Shown here piece after piece: positions 34,513 through 43,332 of a DNA stretch of 64,000 nucleotides (positions within the stretch are counted from its first letter, which is position 1; each line of letters begins with the position of its first letter). The notes beneath the pieces are model-generated. The model was given only the letters and a program-made list of their open reading frames with translations, was not told where the DNA came from and did not search any database. Source of the DNA: CADEDH01 sp965263455 (GTDB lineage: Bacteria > Actinomycetota > Acidimicrobiia > Acidimicrobiales > SZUA-35); contig CBDHHN010000001.1 of the NCBI GenBank assembly GCA_965263455.1, positions 434,001 to 498,000 of the forward strand, in the 5' to 3' direction. Both the position numbers and the translations under genes were made by a program.

Positions 34513-35290
34513 AGCTGATCTGGCCGAGCGGCCCGTAGTCGGCGACAAAAGTGTCCCCCGCCTGCATCGGGTGGGCCCGAATGAACGACCCGGACAGGAT
34601 CGTGTGACCCGGCTGCATCTCGACGCCGAACTCGTGAAGCTTGCGCGCCAGCCATGCCACCGAGTTGACGGGGTTCCCCATGACCGCAGCAGCCGTACCC
34701 GACTCTTCGACCTCGCCGTTCTTGTACAGCGCACCGGCGACGTGACGGACGTCGATGTCGGCCAGCTTTCGGGGGCTTCCCCCCACCATGATGAAGCCGC
34801 ACGAGGCCGCGTCGGAGATCGAGTCGACGACACCGGGCTTCCCGCGCTTGTTGAATCTCGTGTCGACGACCTCGATGGCAGGCATCACGTAGTCGGTGGC
34901 GTTGACGACGTCGACGGCGTTGACGTCGGGCCCACCGAGCGGCTGCGAGAGCACGAACACCAACTCGATCTCCACGAGCGGGCGGTTCAGCATCGACATC
35001 GGCACCTGCGTGCCCTCGTCGAGGAACCAGTTGTCGAAGATGCTGCCGTAGTCGGGTTCGGTCGCACCCGTGAGCGAGCGCATCGCCTTGGAGGTCAAGC
35101 CCACCTTGTGTCCCTTGACCGAGCGGCCGGCCGCCACCTTGAGCTCGGTCACGTACTGGCCGATCGCGTAGGCGTCCTCGACGGTGGCGCCGTCGTAGGT
35201 CAGCGTGACCGGCTCGATCCACTCCCGCGTCAGTTCGGCTTGGAACAGCGCCTCGGCCGCCTCTCGGTGTTGCACATCGGTCATGGACAC
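34496..35290 (-). CDS. HpaH-like 2-oxo-hept-3-ene-1,7-dioate hydratase / 2-oxopent-4-enoate hydratase
   Basis: 264 residues, normal length. Family motifs: KGHKVGLTSKAMRSLTGATE-type N-terminal block near residue 60, EPDYGSIFDNWF, the divalent-metal EIELVFVL near 107, ATDYVMPAIEVVD near 130 and GDTFVADYGPLG at the end. The pattern follows HpaH closely, more than the 4-oxalocrotonate decarboxylases, though that is an alternative. It hydrates the dienoate made after ring cleavage; the aldolase at 37913 would take the product. Divergent from the RraA-like gene over two island operators. Confidence 0.87.
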   Translation of the reverse strand: MSMTDVQHREAAEALFQAELTREWIEPVTLTYDGATVEDAYAIGQYVTELKVAAGRSVKGHKVGLTSKAMRSLTGATEPDYGSIFDNWFLDEGTQVPMSMLNRPLVEIELVFVLSQPLGGPDVNAVDVVNATDYVMPAIEVVDTRFNKRGKPGVVDSISDAASCGFIMVGGSPRKLADIDVRHVAGALYKNGEVEESGTAAAVMGNPVNSVAWLARKLHEFGVEMQPGHTILSGSFIRAHPMQAGDTFVADYGPLGQISFGIVD

Positions 35291-35382
35291 GGGCCCATCC
35301 TCCTCATCGATCGACGCGCCTCATTCCTCGACGCTGGTCGGCTCGGGCCACGGCGACCCGGCCTCCTGTCTACCCAACATTC

Positions 35383-35394
35383 TGACTACGCTCA
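35383..35394. promoter_or_regulatory. Island operator 3 (TGA-N6-TCA)
   Basis: TGACTACGCTCA followed by ATATT, in the 245-base divergent region between the hydratase and RraA-like genes; 93 bases upstream of the hydratase start. Confidence 0.6.
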
Positions 35395-35487
35395 ATATTA
35401 GTCACCAGTCCAGGGCGGGCGGGGCGGGGTGGGCTGGTGCGGGGCTCAACTTGAGACCGAGAGCCGGGAACGACCTATCATCAAACC

Positions 35488-35499
35488 TGACCACGCTCA
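35488..35499. promoter_or_regulatory. Island operator 4 (TGA-N6-TCA)
   Basis: TGACCACGCTCA followed by CTTAT, 37 bases upstream of the RraA-like ATG; GAGAAGG serves as the ribosome site there. Confidence 0.6.
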
Positions 35500-35535
35500 C
35501 TTATCAGCTGCTGCAACCAACGAGAAGGCACGCAC

Positions 35536-36267
35536 ATGACCGACGCCACTGACATCCCCAACGTCTTGACCGACGACCTCCGAGCCAAGCTCGAACGCGT
35601 CGGCGTGGCGACGCTCACGCATCAGCTCCAGAACCGCGGCATGCGGTCCACCTTTCTCTCGGGCCTCAAGCCGCTCCTTCCCGGCCAGCGCATGGTCGGC
35701 CGGGCACGGACGCTCCGCTACGTGGCCCACCGCCAAGACAAGCTCCGGGAGTTCGCCGGCGGCCTCAATGCGCAACGACGCGCATCGGAGACGGCCGAGC
35801 CGGGAGACGTGATCGTCATCGAAGCTCGGAACATCCCCGACGCGGGGACGGTGGGCGACATCTACGCAATGCGCGCGTACCACTTGGGCGCGGTCGGGAT
35901 CATCACCGACGGAGCGCTGCGCGACACCCCGGCCATCGCCGAGCTCGGAAAACCGGTGTACCACCAGGCATCGCACGGATCGACGTGGGGTCGCCATCAC
36001 ATGCCGTTCAGCAACGACGAGCCCATCACCTGTGCCGGCGTCTACGTCGAACCCGGCGACATCATCGTGGGCGACGAGGAAGGGGCGGTCGTCATCCCGC
36101 ACGCACTCGCCGAAGAAGTCGCCAACGACGCCGTCGAACAGGAACACAAGGAAGCGTTCGCGATCGAGCGGGTGCGCGCTGGCGAGTCGGTCGTCGGCCT
36201 CTTTCCGCTGACCGACGAACGTCGAGCCGACTTCGAGGCCTGGTCCGCCGAGCAGACTGACAACTGA
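35536..36267 (+). CDS. RraA-family aldolase/decarboxylase
   Basis: 243 residues. The RraA-fold core is GDIYAMRAYHLGAVGIITDG followed by ALRD near residue 115, with Arg and Asp of the metal/oxalyl site. Other landmarks are GRARTLRY and CAGVYVEPGDIIVGDEEGAVVIP. Catabolic members are 4-hydroxy-4-methyl-2-oxoglutarate/4-carboxy-4-hydroxy-2-oxoadipate aldolases or oxaloacetate decarboxylases. Here it may supply the decarboxylation step normally done by HpaG, which is absent (inference). The regulator-type RraA of RNase E is shorter. Confidence 0.85.
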   Translation: MTDATDIPNVLTDDLRAKLERVGVATLTHQLQNRGMRSTFLSGLKPLLPGQRMVGRARTLRYVAHRQDKLREFAGGLNAQRRASETAEPGDVIVIEARNIPDAGTVGDIYAMRAYHLGAVGIITDGALRDTPAIAELGKPVYHQASHGSTWGRHHMPFSNDEPITCAGVYVEPGDIIVGDEEGAVVIPHALAEEVANDAVEQEHKEAFAIERVRAGESVVGLFPLTDERRADFEAWSAEQTDN

Positions 36268-36293
36268 ACCCGGGCGCCCCGAAGGCAACTCCC

Positions 36294-37364
36294 ATGACAC
36301 AAGTTCTTTCCAGCACCGACCTGACAGCGCAATGGCTGACCGACACACTCCGCTCGAGCGGCGCGCTCGCCGAGGACACCTCGGTCACATCGTTCACCAC
36401 CGCCCCGTTCGGGGACGCGGAGTCGATGATGAGCAGCCTGCAGCGCGTCAGCATCACCTACGACGGCCCCACCGATGCGCCGACGAGTCTGATCGCCAAG
36501 TTCGCGAGCGCCAACCCCGAGATGGCCTTCGTCGCGTCCTTGTTTCGTTTCTACGAACGCGAGGTCCGCTACTACGCTGAGCTGGACCACAAGGTCGAGA
36601 TCTCCACGCCGCGCTGCCTCCACGCCGAGATGTACCCCGACGATGCAGGGTTCGTCATCCTCCTCGAAGAGGTCACCGGCCTTCGATCGGTCGACCAGCT
36701 CGACGGCCTCTCGCTGACCGAGGCCCGGATCTGCATGGAGACGCTCGCCGACCTCCACGCACCCATGTGGGGCGCCGACTTGAGCGCCTTCGCCGAGACC
36801 ATGCTTGCGTTCGACTCCCCCGCAGTGATCGGCGTGTTGCCGGACAAGTCTGCCGCCGACTGGCAGGCGGCCCGACCACATGTCGCCGACATCCTCGATG
36901 CCGAAGCGCTCGCGTTGTGCGACCGATTCGCCGAGATCCTTCCCAACGTCGTGGCCGACATGGGCGAGCCCGACACGCTGACCCACGGTGACTTCCGGGC
37001 AGACAATCTGCTGTTCGACCGCGACGCCATGCTGGTGCTCGACTTCCAGCTCATGGCCACGGGGCATGGCATGACTGACGTCGCGTACTGCATCTCCCAG
37101 TCGATGGCCACCGAGGTCGCCGCGACCGGCGCCGACGAGCTCATCGACGCCTACCTGGCACGCCTCGCCTCGCACGGAATCGACGCCGACAGGGACGACG
37201 CGATGCGGGCCTACCGAGCGGGGTGCGTGTTCTACATGAGCATCCCCATCTCGCTGCTCGCCACTGAGGGACTCCACGACCGCGCCGCCGAACTCGGCCG
37301 GGCCGCCTTGGCGCGAGCAACCGCCGAGGCCGTCCGTTGTGGCGCAGCGCAGGTCTACGCCTGA
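36294..37364 (+). CDS. APH/ecdysteroid-kinase-like phosphotransferase
   Basis: 356 residues. The kinase-like fold is shown by LIAKF (ATP Lys) near residue 66, the Brenner-type catalytic loop LTHGDFRADNLLF near 225 and the metal Asp in LVLDFQLM near 245. Such proteins phosphorylate small molecules, often steroids, choline or coenzyme-linked alcohols, in degradative clusters. There is no signal peptide. It starts 26 bases after the RraA-like gene in the same direction and is probably co-transcribed. Confidence 0.85.
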   Translation: MTQVLSSTDLTAQWLTDTLRSSGALAEDTSVTSFTTAPFGDAESMMSSLQRVSITYDGPTDAPTSLIAKFASANPEMAFVASLFRFYEREVRYYAELDHKVEISTPRCLHAEMYPDDAGFVILLEEVTGLRSVDQLDGLSLTEARICMETLADLHAPMWGADLSAFAETMLAFDSPAVIGVLPDKSAADWQAARPHVADILDAEALALCDRFAEILPNVVADMGEPDTLTHGDFRADNLLFDRDAMLVLDFQLMATGHGMTDVAYCISQSMATEVAATGADELIDAYLARLASHGIDADRDDAMRAYRAGCVFYMSIPISLLATEGLHDRAAELGRAALARATAEAVRCGAAQVYA

Positions 37365-37418
37365 CTCACTCCGACGCGGGGTGCCACAGGCGGACGGTGC
37401 CCGCCGCCGTTCTGTGCC

Positions 37419-37808
37419 TCAGCTCTCCACGTAGGCGGTGAAGACACAGGAGATCATCGGCCTGCCTTCGCGACCCGGTGCGTGTGCCGTGTGACGCGAT
37501 GGCCGCGACGCCGGGTCAGGGAACCGCTGCACCCACAGCTCGTTCACCGCCTCGCGAGCAGCCGCTTGATCATTGGTGTAGAAGGTGACCTTCGCGACAT
37601 CGCCCCACGTCGCGTCAGCAGCGTCGAGAATGTTGCCGATGTGCAGGAACAGGTTGGCCACCATTGCCTCGAGCGTGTCCGGAAGCGCCCGCACGCCGTC
37701 GTCGAAGGGCATGATGATGCCCGATTCGATCAGCGGCCCGATCCGCGTTGCCGCAGGGATGGGGTTCTGGTGAGCAAAGCTCTCGATGGAGATTGATGTC
37801 CGTGCCAT
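37419..37808 (-). CDS. RidA-family protein (YjgF/YER057c/UK114)
   Basis: 129 residues from ATG 37808; upstream in-frame codons are noncoding. The RidA fold is visible in PIPAATRIGPLIESGII, HIGNILDAADATWGDVAKVT and RHTAHAPGREGRPMISCVFTAYVE in two pieces; the typical Arg binding the substrate carboxylate appears as SRHTA near residue 107. RidA enzymes hydrolyse reactive enamines or imines. It is convergent with the kinase and divergent from the aldolase. Its presence hints that a nitrogen-containing intermediate occurs. Confidence 0.85.
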   Translation of the reverse strand: MARTSISIESFAHQNPIPAATRIGPLIESGIIMPFDDGVRALPDTLEAMVANLFLHIGNILDAADATWGDVAKVTFYTNDQAAAREAVNELWVQRFPDPASRPSRHTAHAPGREGRPMISCVFTAYVES

Positions 37809-37851
37809 TCGCCCGACACTACCGATCGCACGGGCGGGCGTGCTAGATCTA

Positions 37852-37863
37852 TGAGGGCGCTCA
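37852..37863. promoter_or_regulatory. Island operator 5 (TGA-N6-TCA, diverged)
   Basis: TGAGGGCGCTCA followed by GTTTT; 9 of 12 bases agree with the main form. The ATG at 37871 follows GGCGCT by nine bases, the same geometry as at the dehydrogenase. Confidence 0.5.
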
Positions 37864-37912
37864 GTTTTGCATGAGCCGCCCACGTTCGACCATGCCAACC
37901 CCGGGAACACCG

Positions 37913-38686
37913 ATGACTCACAACACCATGGCGGAGACCTTGGCCGAAGGCGGGATCGCGCTCGGCGCCTGGATGTTCCTGCGCGAGCCCGTGATCGCCG
38001 AGGCCGCAGCCTCCCTCGACTACAGCTACGTCTGCATCGACATGCAACACGGACTGCAGGACTTCGGCGACGTCACGGCCATGCTCACGGCAACCGCGCG
38101 AACCGGCGCGACGCCGATCGTACGCACCCCGTGGAACGAACCCGGCCTCGTCGGGCGGCTGCTCGACGCCGGCGCACTCGGGGTCATCTTCCCGATGATC
38201 AACACGCCCGAAGAAGCCAGTCGAGCGGTCGAAGCGTGTCGCTACGCGCCGGACGGCACGCGGAGCATGGGACCCATCGGAGCCATGGTGCGGCACGGCG
38301 GGTCGTACTTCCGCAGCGCCAACACCCAGGTCCTGCCCATCGCCATGATCGAAACCAAACAGGCACTCGACAACCTGGACGAGATCCTCGCGGTCGATGG
38401 GGTCGACACCATCTATGTCGGGCCGGCAGACCTGGGCTTGTCGCTCGGCCTTCGCCCGGGCATGGACAGTGACGACCCGGCGTTCGTCGATGCGATCGAC
38501 ATGATCATCGATGCGTGCGGTCGTCATGGCGTGACGCCAGGAATCCACTGCAGCCCGGAGCTGGCAGAGAAGCGAGCCCGCCAGGGATTCAAGATGATCA
38601 CGGTCGGCTACGACTACGGGCCGGTGCTCGCTGCGTTGGGGGCCGATCTCGAAGCCGCCCGGGCCGGGGTGGCGAACGCTCCCTGA
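37913..38686 (+). CDS. HpcH/HpaI-family aldolase
   Basis: 257 residues from ATG 37913; an ATG at 37871 in frame would add 14 residues and could be the leaderless start. The class II pyruvate aldolase signature is intact: CIDMQHGLQDF (metal/base region) near residue 40, VRTPWNEPGLVGRLLDAGA, GVIFPMINTPEEA (metal Glu nearby), PIAMIETKQAL and VGPADLGLSLG. HpaI cleaves 4-hydroxy-2-oxo-heptane-1,7-dioate to pyruvate and succinic semialdehyde. Together with the hydratase it completes the lower meta-cleavage path. Confidence 0.9.
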   Translation: MTHNTMAETLAEGGIALGAWMFLREPVIAEAAASLDYSYVCIDMQHGLQDFGDVTAMLTATARTGATPIVRTPWNEPGLVGRLLDAGALGVIFPMINTPEEASRAVEACRYAPDGTRSMGPIGAMVRHGGSYFRSANTQVLPIAMIETKQALDNLDEILAVDGVDTIYVGPADLGLSLGLRPGMDSDDPAFVDAIDMIIDACGRHGVTPGIHCSPELAEKRARQGFKMITVGYDYGPVLAALGADLEAARAGVANAP

Positions 38687-38708
38687 GGGACAGCGCGGCC
38701 CGCCCGCT

Positions 38709-40970
38709 TCAGGCCTTCGGCGCGTGCAGGGCCGACCAGACGCGTTCGCCAGTCAACGGTGTGGTGAGGTGCTTGACCCCCAGGTGGCTCACCGCGTCGA
38801 CCACAGCGTTGTACACCGCTGGGATCGAACCAATGGTGCCGGACTCACCGACACCTTTTGCGCCGAGCTCGTTGACCCATGTCGGGGTCTCGACATGCGC
38901 CAGCTCGAACGACGGCAGCTCCACAGCCGAGACCACGGGATAGTCCATGAAGTTCGACGTCAACAGGTTGCCGGCGTCGTCGTAGGTGACCGCTTCGAGC
39001 AGCGCCTGCGCGACCCCCTGGGCGATGCCACCGTGCACCTGGCCGTCGAACAGGAGTGGGTTGAGGATGGTGCCGGCATCATCAACCGCAACGAGGCGCA
39101 GCAGTTCGGTGGCGCCCGTCTCGCCGTCGACCTCGACGATCGCAACATGGGCTCCTGATGGGAACGTCGGGTTGGGGGCCTTGAAGTCGCTCGACTCCGC
39201 CAACGGCTCATCAACGGTCGCCGCGGCGACCGCAGCCCAGTCGATCGCCCGAGCGGGCGTGCCCACCACGTGGAAGCCGACGGCGGTGTCGAGCACCACG
39301 TCGTCCACCGCGGCCTCGAGCATCTGCGCGGCCTGCTGACGAGCGCGCTCGACGAGGTGGGTGGTGGCCTCGGCAATGGCCGTCCCACCGAGCTGCACGG
39401 ACCTCGACCCCACGGTGAGGCCGCCCCGGGGGACGAGGTCGGTGTCGCCGTGAACGACGTCGATCTGGTCGAGGGCGACGCCGGTCCGGTCGGCCACGAT
39501 CATCGCCCAGGTCGTGTCGTGCCCCTGACCGAACGGCACCGACCCCGATGCCACACGGATGCGCCCGTCGGGCTGCAGCTCCACGGATCCGAACTCGCTC
39601 TCGGGCCGACCCGCCGTGATCTCGACGTAGCAACTGAGACCGATGCCGAGGTGCTTGCCGGTTCGGGGGACCGAAGCTCGCCGCTGTGCCTGCTCAGCGC
39701 GCAGGCGCTCGTAGTCTGCCGCCCCGAGCGCTACGCGGAGGGCCTCCGGATAGTCGCCGACGTCGTAGGTCGTCCCCACGGCGGTGGTGTGCGGTTCGGT
39801 GAACCTCGGCAGCAGGTTCCGGAATCTGACCTGCGCCGGGTCCATGCCGATCTCATGGGCGAACCGGTCGACCATGCGTTCGACCGCCACCGTCGCTTCC
39901 GGGCGACCCGCACCGCGATATGCGGTGGTGCTCACGGTGTTGGTCGCCACCGTCCGTCCGGTGAAACCGACGTTGTCGAGGTCGTACGTACCTGTGAGCA
40001 TGGTGCGGGTCATGCCGGGCAACAACGCCCCCACGAGCGGGTACGCCCCGGCGTCGTGCACGACATCGAGCTGGTACGCCGTGATGCGTCCGTCCCGCGT
40101 ACCACCCATGCGGGCGTACTGGATCTGCCCACGCCCGTGGGGCATGGCAGCCATGTTCTCCGAACGGGTCTCGACCCACCGCACGGGCCTCCCCACGGCC
40201 CGTGCGTACCAACCGAGCACCTGTTCCTCGGGGTAGGTCCTCGACTTGGCACCGAAGCCGCCACCGACATCGGGCACGACCACCCGGACCATGTCCTTGT
40301 CGAGCCCGTAGAGGCGCGCCAACACATCGCGGGTCGGGTGGGCCCCTTGGCAGGCGGAGTAGTGCACCAGCCGACCTTCGTCGGTCCACCAGGCCGCCCC
40401 CGACCTCGGCTCGATCGGTGCTGCCGTGAGCCGCTGGTTGACGATGCGCTCTTCGACGATGACCTCGCACTCGGAGAAGTCAGCGGTCGTGTCGGTCCGG
40501 AACTCGATGACGGTGTTGGTCCCGTGCTCGGAGAAGATCACCTCTTCGTCGAGAAGAGCGGTCTCGGGGTCCACGACCGCCGGCAACGGGTCGTAGTCCA
40601 CGAAGACGAGCTCGGCCGCATCGGTGGCGCCAGCTCGGGACTCGGCCAGGACGGCAACAACGGGCTGACCGACGTAGCGCACGACGTCGGCGGCCAAGAA
40701 CGGCCGCTCCATGGCTTCGGGAAGCGCGGGCATGAGGTTCGGCGCCTTGCCCAGGTCGGCCAGGTCGGCGGCGGTGAACACGGCAACGACCCCAGGTGCG
40801 GCACGGGCCTCGTCCACCTCGACGGACACGACGCGTGCGTGCGCCATGATGGAACGCACATAGACGAGGTGAACCGCGCCTTCGAGCTCCAGGTTGTCGA
40901 CGTACGTTCCGGCGCCTCTGAGCAGCGGCAGGTCCTCGCGCCGGGCGACATGATTTCCGAGGATGCTCAT
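38709..40970 (-). CDS. Xanthine dehydrogenase/CoxL-family molybdenum hydroxylase large subunit
   Basis: 753 residues from ATG 40970 with GGAAGGG upstream. The N-terminal LLRGAGTYVDNLELEGAVHL block, PNVGGGFGAK-like VPDVGGGFGAKSRTYPEE, the molybdopterin contact AYRGAGRPEA, GQGHDTTWAM and the active-site Glu in GAKGVGESGTIGS are all present. This subunit hydroxylates C-H bonds, including N-heteroaromatics and aldehydes. The FAD (medium) and 2Fe-2S (small) subunit genes that normally flank it are absent here. It may pair with subunits encoded elsewhere. Confidence 0.92.
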   Translation of the reverse strand: MSILGNHVARREDLPLLRGAGTYVDNLELEGAVHLVYVRSIMAHARVVSVEVDEARAAPGVVAVFTAADLADLGKAPNLMPALPEAMERPFLAADVVRYVGQPVVAVLAESRAGATDAAELVFVDYDPLPAVVDPETALLDEEVIFSEHGTNTVIEFRTDTTADFSECEVIVEERIVNQRLTAAPIEPRSGAAWWTDEGRLVHYSACQGAHPTRDVLARLYGLDKDMVRVVVPDVGGGFGAKSRTYPEEQVLGWYARAVGRPVRWVETRSENMAAMPHGRGQIQYARMGGTRDGRITAYQLDVVHDAGAYPLVGALLPGMTRTMLTGTYDLDNVGFTGRTVATNTVSTTAYRGAGRPEATVAVERMVDRFAHEIGMDPAQVRFRNLLPRFTEPHTTAVGTTYDVGDYPEALRVALGAADYERLRAEQAQRRASVPRTGKHLGIGLSCYVEITAGRPESEFGSVELQPDGRIRVASGSVPFGQGHDTTWAMIVADRTGVALDQIDVVHGDTDLVPRGGLTVGSRSVQLGGTAIAEATTHLVERARQQAAQMLEAAVDDVVLDTAVGFHVVGTPARAIDWAAVAAATVDEPLAESSDFKAPNPTFPSGAHVAIVEVDGETGATELLRLVAVDDAGTILNPLLFDGQVHGGIAQGVAQALLEAVTYDDAGNLLTSNFMDYPVVSAVELPSFELAHVETPTWVNELGAKGVGESGTIGSIPAVYNAVVDAVSHLGVKHLTTPLTGERVWSALHAPKA

Positions 40971-41018
40971 GACCGAGCCCTTCCTGTCATTCGATCGTTC
41001 GACCGTTGCCGGCCCCAG

Positions 41019-41032
41019 CAAGCACTTGGTGT
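41019..41032. promoter_or_regulatory. KstR2-like operator 1
   Basis: AGCAAGCACTTGGT fits the palindromic pattern AnCAAGnnCTTGnT described for mycobacterial KstR2. Between the molybdenum hydroxylase gene and the TetR gene at 41089, 57 bases before the latter. Confidence 0.65.
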
Positions 41033-41088
41033 GCTCGACGGTACGCTACGGGGCGAATTTCCGCCTTGCCGACGAATCGGGCGCAACC

Positions 41089-41697
41089 ATGGCCGACACA
41101 CAGCCGACGCCGAAGACCAAGACTTCCAAGCGGCGCGCCGAGATCCTCGAGGTCGCGGCCCGCGTGATCGCCGAACGAGGACTTGCGGGCGCCACGGTCC
41201 GCGACATCGGCGAAGCTGCCGGCATCCTCTCCGGAAGCCTCTATCACCACTTCGAGTCGAAGGAGGAGATCGTGCTCGATCTCCTCCTCGAGAACGTCGC
41301 CGCCGAGGTCGAGCGCGCTGAGTGGATCGCCGCCGACGCTCCAGACGCGACAACCGCTCTGGTACGCCTCATCCATGCGTCCGTGGCGGAGACGGCGGCG
41401 CACCCGCACGAGTCGCTCATCCTCCGCAACGAGACCCGTGCATTCGCAGAGCTGCCCAAGCTCGCTCCGCTCGAGGCGTTGCGTCGCCAGAGCGTCGAGA
41501 TCTGGACTGAGGTGGTTCGTCGGGGGATGGACAGCGGCGAGTTCGACGCCGCGCTCGAACCCGAGGTCGCAGTCATGAGCATCGTCGACAGCGCGCTCGG
41601 GAGCGCCCGCTGGTTCGGACAGCACCGAGCCAAGGACTTGGACGTCGTCGTGAACACGATGGTGTCCATCCACCTCCAGGGGATGCTGCGGCGCTGA
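41089..41697 (+). CDS. TetR-family regulator, KstR2-like
   Basis: 202 residues from ATG 41089; an open frame upstream to 40963 is noncoding. The helix-turn-helix (residues about 30-60) reads ATVRDIGEAAGILSGSLYHH followed by FESKEEI; AGILSGSLYHHF is characteristic of the KstR2/FadR-like TetR subgroup. Palindromes of KstR2 type precede this gene and the HpaB/LLM divergent pair, so it probably controls itself, the molybdenum hydroxylase, the HpaB-like gene and the LLM gene. Ligands of such regulators are often CoA thioesters. Confidence 0.88.
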   Translation: MADTQPTPKTKTSKRRAEILEVAARVIAERGLAGATVRDIGEAAGILSGSLYHHFESKEEIVLDLLLENVAAEVERAEWIAADAPDATTALVRLIHASVAETAAHPHESLILRNETRAFAELPKLAPLEALRRQSVEIWTEVVRRGMDSGEFDAALEPEVAVMSIVDSALGSARWFGQHRAKDLDVVVNTMVSIHLQGMLRR

Positions 41698-41705
41698 GCG
41701 CCGCC

Positions 41706-43178
41706 TCAGCGGGTCCGGCGACCGCGGGCGTCAGCCAGAAGTTTCTGGATCAGCTCCTCCCCGCGCGCTCTCGACGCGGCGGAGTGAACCCGCTGCGACG
41801 TCATACGGTTTGACCTCGTCGACTGCAAGTAGTTGCGTTCGTACAACTCGTTGCGGCTGCCGAGCTGCGAGCCCGTGAAGTCCCAGGCAAGTCGGAAGAT
41901 CTCGCTGCGGCGCTGGGCGGAGACATCGTTGGCACCGGGCAGGAACTCGTCGATCAGCGAGGCGAGGCGGCCATTGGCGAGTTGACCTGCGCTGGCCGCC
42001 GCCAGCAGGTTGTGGCTTCCGATGGTCTTGATGATGTCATTCGCCCGGGTGAACCACTCAGGTAGCAGCGCTCGGAGCGGGAAGACTGCCCTGTTCTCGT
42101 AGTACACGGCGCCGCTCTCGTAGGTCGTGGCGTTCGTCTCGGCAGCGACGAGCGCACTCCTGGTCATCTCGACGTACATGAGGAGTTCACCCAGCAACTC
42201 GACGGTCCGCTCGGATTCGTCGTTGATGGCCTCCGCCATCGCACACGCGAGCCCGTAGGCGAACTCGAGCTTGGTGAGCGCTCGGATGGACGTCTGCTGC
42301 ATGACGTTGGGGTACCAGGAGGCCCGCATCGAGGTGTTGTAGATCTCGATGTCGCCGTCGATCCACACGTTCTCCTTGGGAACCTCGACGTCGTCGAAGA
42401 TGCAGTAGGCATCCTGTTCGTCGAAGCGGGTGGAGAACGGCGCGTCGACGGGGTCGGCGTCCGGGCGGGCGCCGCTGTCACGGCACAGGAAGACCATGCC
42501 GGGTGTGTCGAGGCGCAGGGTGAAGGCCAGCGCATAGTCTTGCGCGCCGTCGGGGATCGGGGCCCCGGGGTACACGGCGTTCTCGTCAGCGTACGGGGCC
42601 AGTGTTGCCAGCAGCCGGGCACCGCGAACGATGATGGAGTCCTCGGTTTCCCCGACTTTGTGAAGTGGGACGGGATCACCGACGATTCGGCGGTCGGCCA
42701 TCTTGTCCACCGTTGGGTTCACGATGGTGTGAGTCAGCGAGACGTCGTCACGACGAAGTCGCTTCTGGAAGGCCACCAGCCGCTCGTAACCCTCCTCGTT
42801 GCGACCATCGGCGCCAGCCCAGCGCAGGCGATCGTCAGCGAATCCGGCAAAGGTGACGTTCATGTAGTCGGGGGTCCGGCCCATGACGCCCATACTCATC
42901 TCGGCGATCCGGCGGAGCCCTTCGCCTCGGCGATGAAGTTCCTCCTTGGACCTCGGCACCGTATGGCTGATGTTGATGTCCTCACCCGTCTCGGGATCAG
43001 GCACCAGCAGCTCGGCGGGGTGCTCGAACTGGAGGTCGTAGTAGGAAGCGATCGCTTCGGCACCTCCGGCTAACGATGGGTGGTCGGTGACGTCGTCGAC
43101 GCGCTCGCTGCCCAGCCACAGTTCGCGCGTGCTGGCCTTGAGCCCTTTCAGGTAGGCATCCCCGGTTCTGGCTGGCAT
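41706..43178 (-). CDS. HpaB-like 4-hydroxyphenylacetate 3-monooxygenase, oxygenase component
   Basis: 490 residues. The HpaB/PvcC family is indicated by RTGDAYLKGLK at the start, ISHTVPRSKEELHRRGEGL, SMGVMGRTPDYMNV near residue 100, LTHTIVNPTVDK, IFDDVEVPKENVWI near 265 and LLPEWFTRANDIIKTIGSHN near 375. It is an FADH2-dependent ortho-hydroxylase of phenols. Its flavin reductase (HpaC) is not in the window. It would make the catechol cut by the VOC dioxygenase. Divergent from the LLM gene over a KstR2-like operator. Confidence 0.9.
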   Translation of the reverse strand: MPARTGDAYLKGLKASTRELWLGSERVDDVTDHPSLAGGAEAIASYYDLQFEHPAELLVPDPETGEDINISHTVPRSKEELHRRGEGLRRIAEMSMGVMGRTPDYMNVTFAGFADDRLRWAGADGRNEEGYERLVAFQKRLRRDDVSLTHTIVNPTVDKMADRRIVGDPVPLHKVGETEDSIIVRGARLLATLAPYADENAVYPGAPIPDGAQDYALAFTLRLDTPGMVFLCRDSGARPDADPVDAPFSTRFDEQDAYCIFDDVEVPKENVWIDGDIEIYNTSMRASWYPNVMQQTSIRALTKLEFAYGLACAMAEAINDESERTVELLGELLMYVEMTRSALVAAETNATTYESGAVYYENRAVFPLRALLPEWFTRANDIIKTIGSHNLLAAASAGQLANGRLASLIDEFLPGANDVSAQRRSEIFRLAWDFTGSQLGSRNELYERNYLQSTRSNRMTSQRVHSAASRARGEELIQKLLADARGRRTR

Positions 43179-43258
43179 CGATCACTCCTGTGGGTCCAGC
43201 GTCCTCAGCACACAACTGAGCGGTGGTGACCACTGTCTCACGATCCGGCCGCGAAAGC

Positions 43259-43272
43259 AACAAGCACTTGCT
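43259..43272. promoter_or_regulatory. KstR2-like operator 2
   Basis: AACAAGCACTTGCT fits AnCAAGnnCTTGnT exactly and lies between the divergent HpaB-like and LLM genes, sharing CAAGCACTTG with the site at 41019. Confidence 0.7.
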
Positions 43273-43332
43273 TGGTTGACATCCACTACACTCGAGGCGC
43301 GGGAATCCGGACCCGCCCTCGGAGGCCAGATC

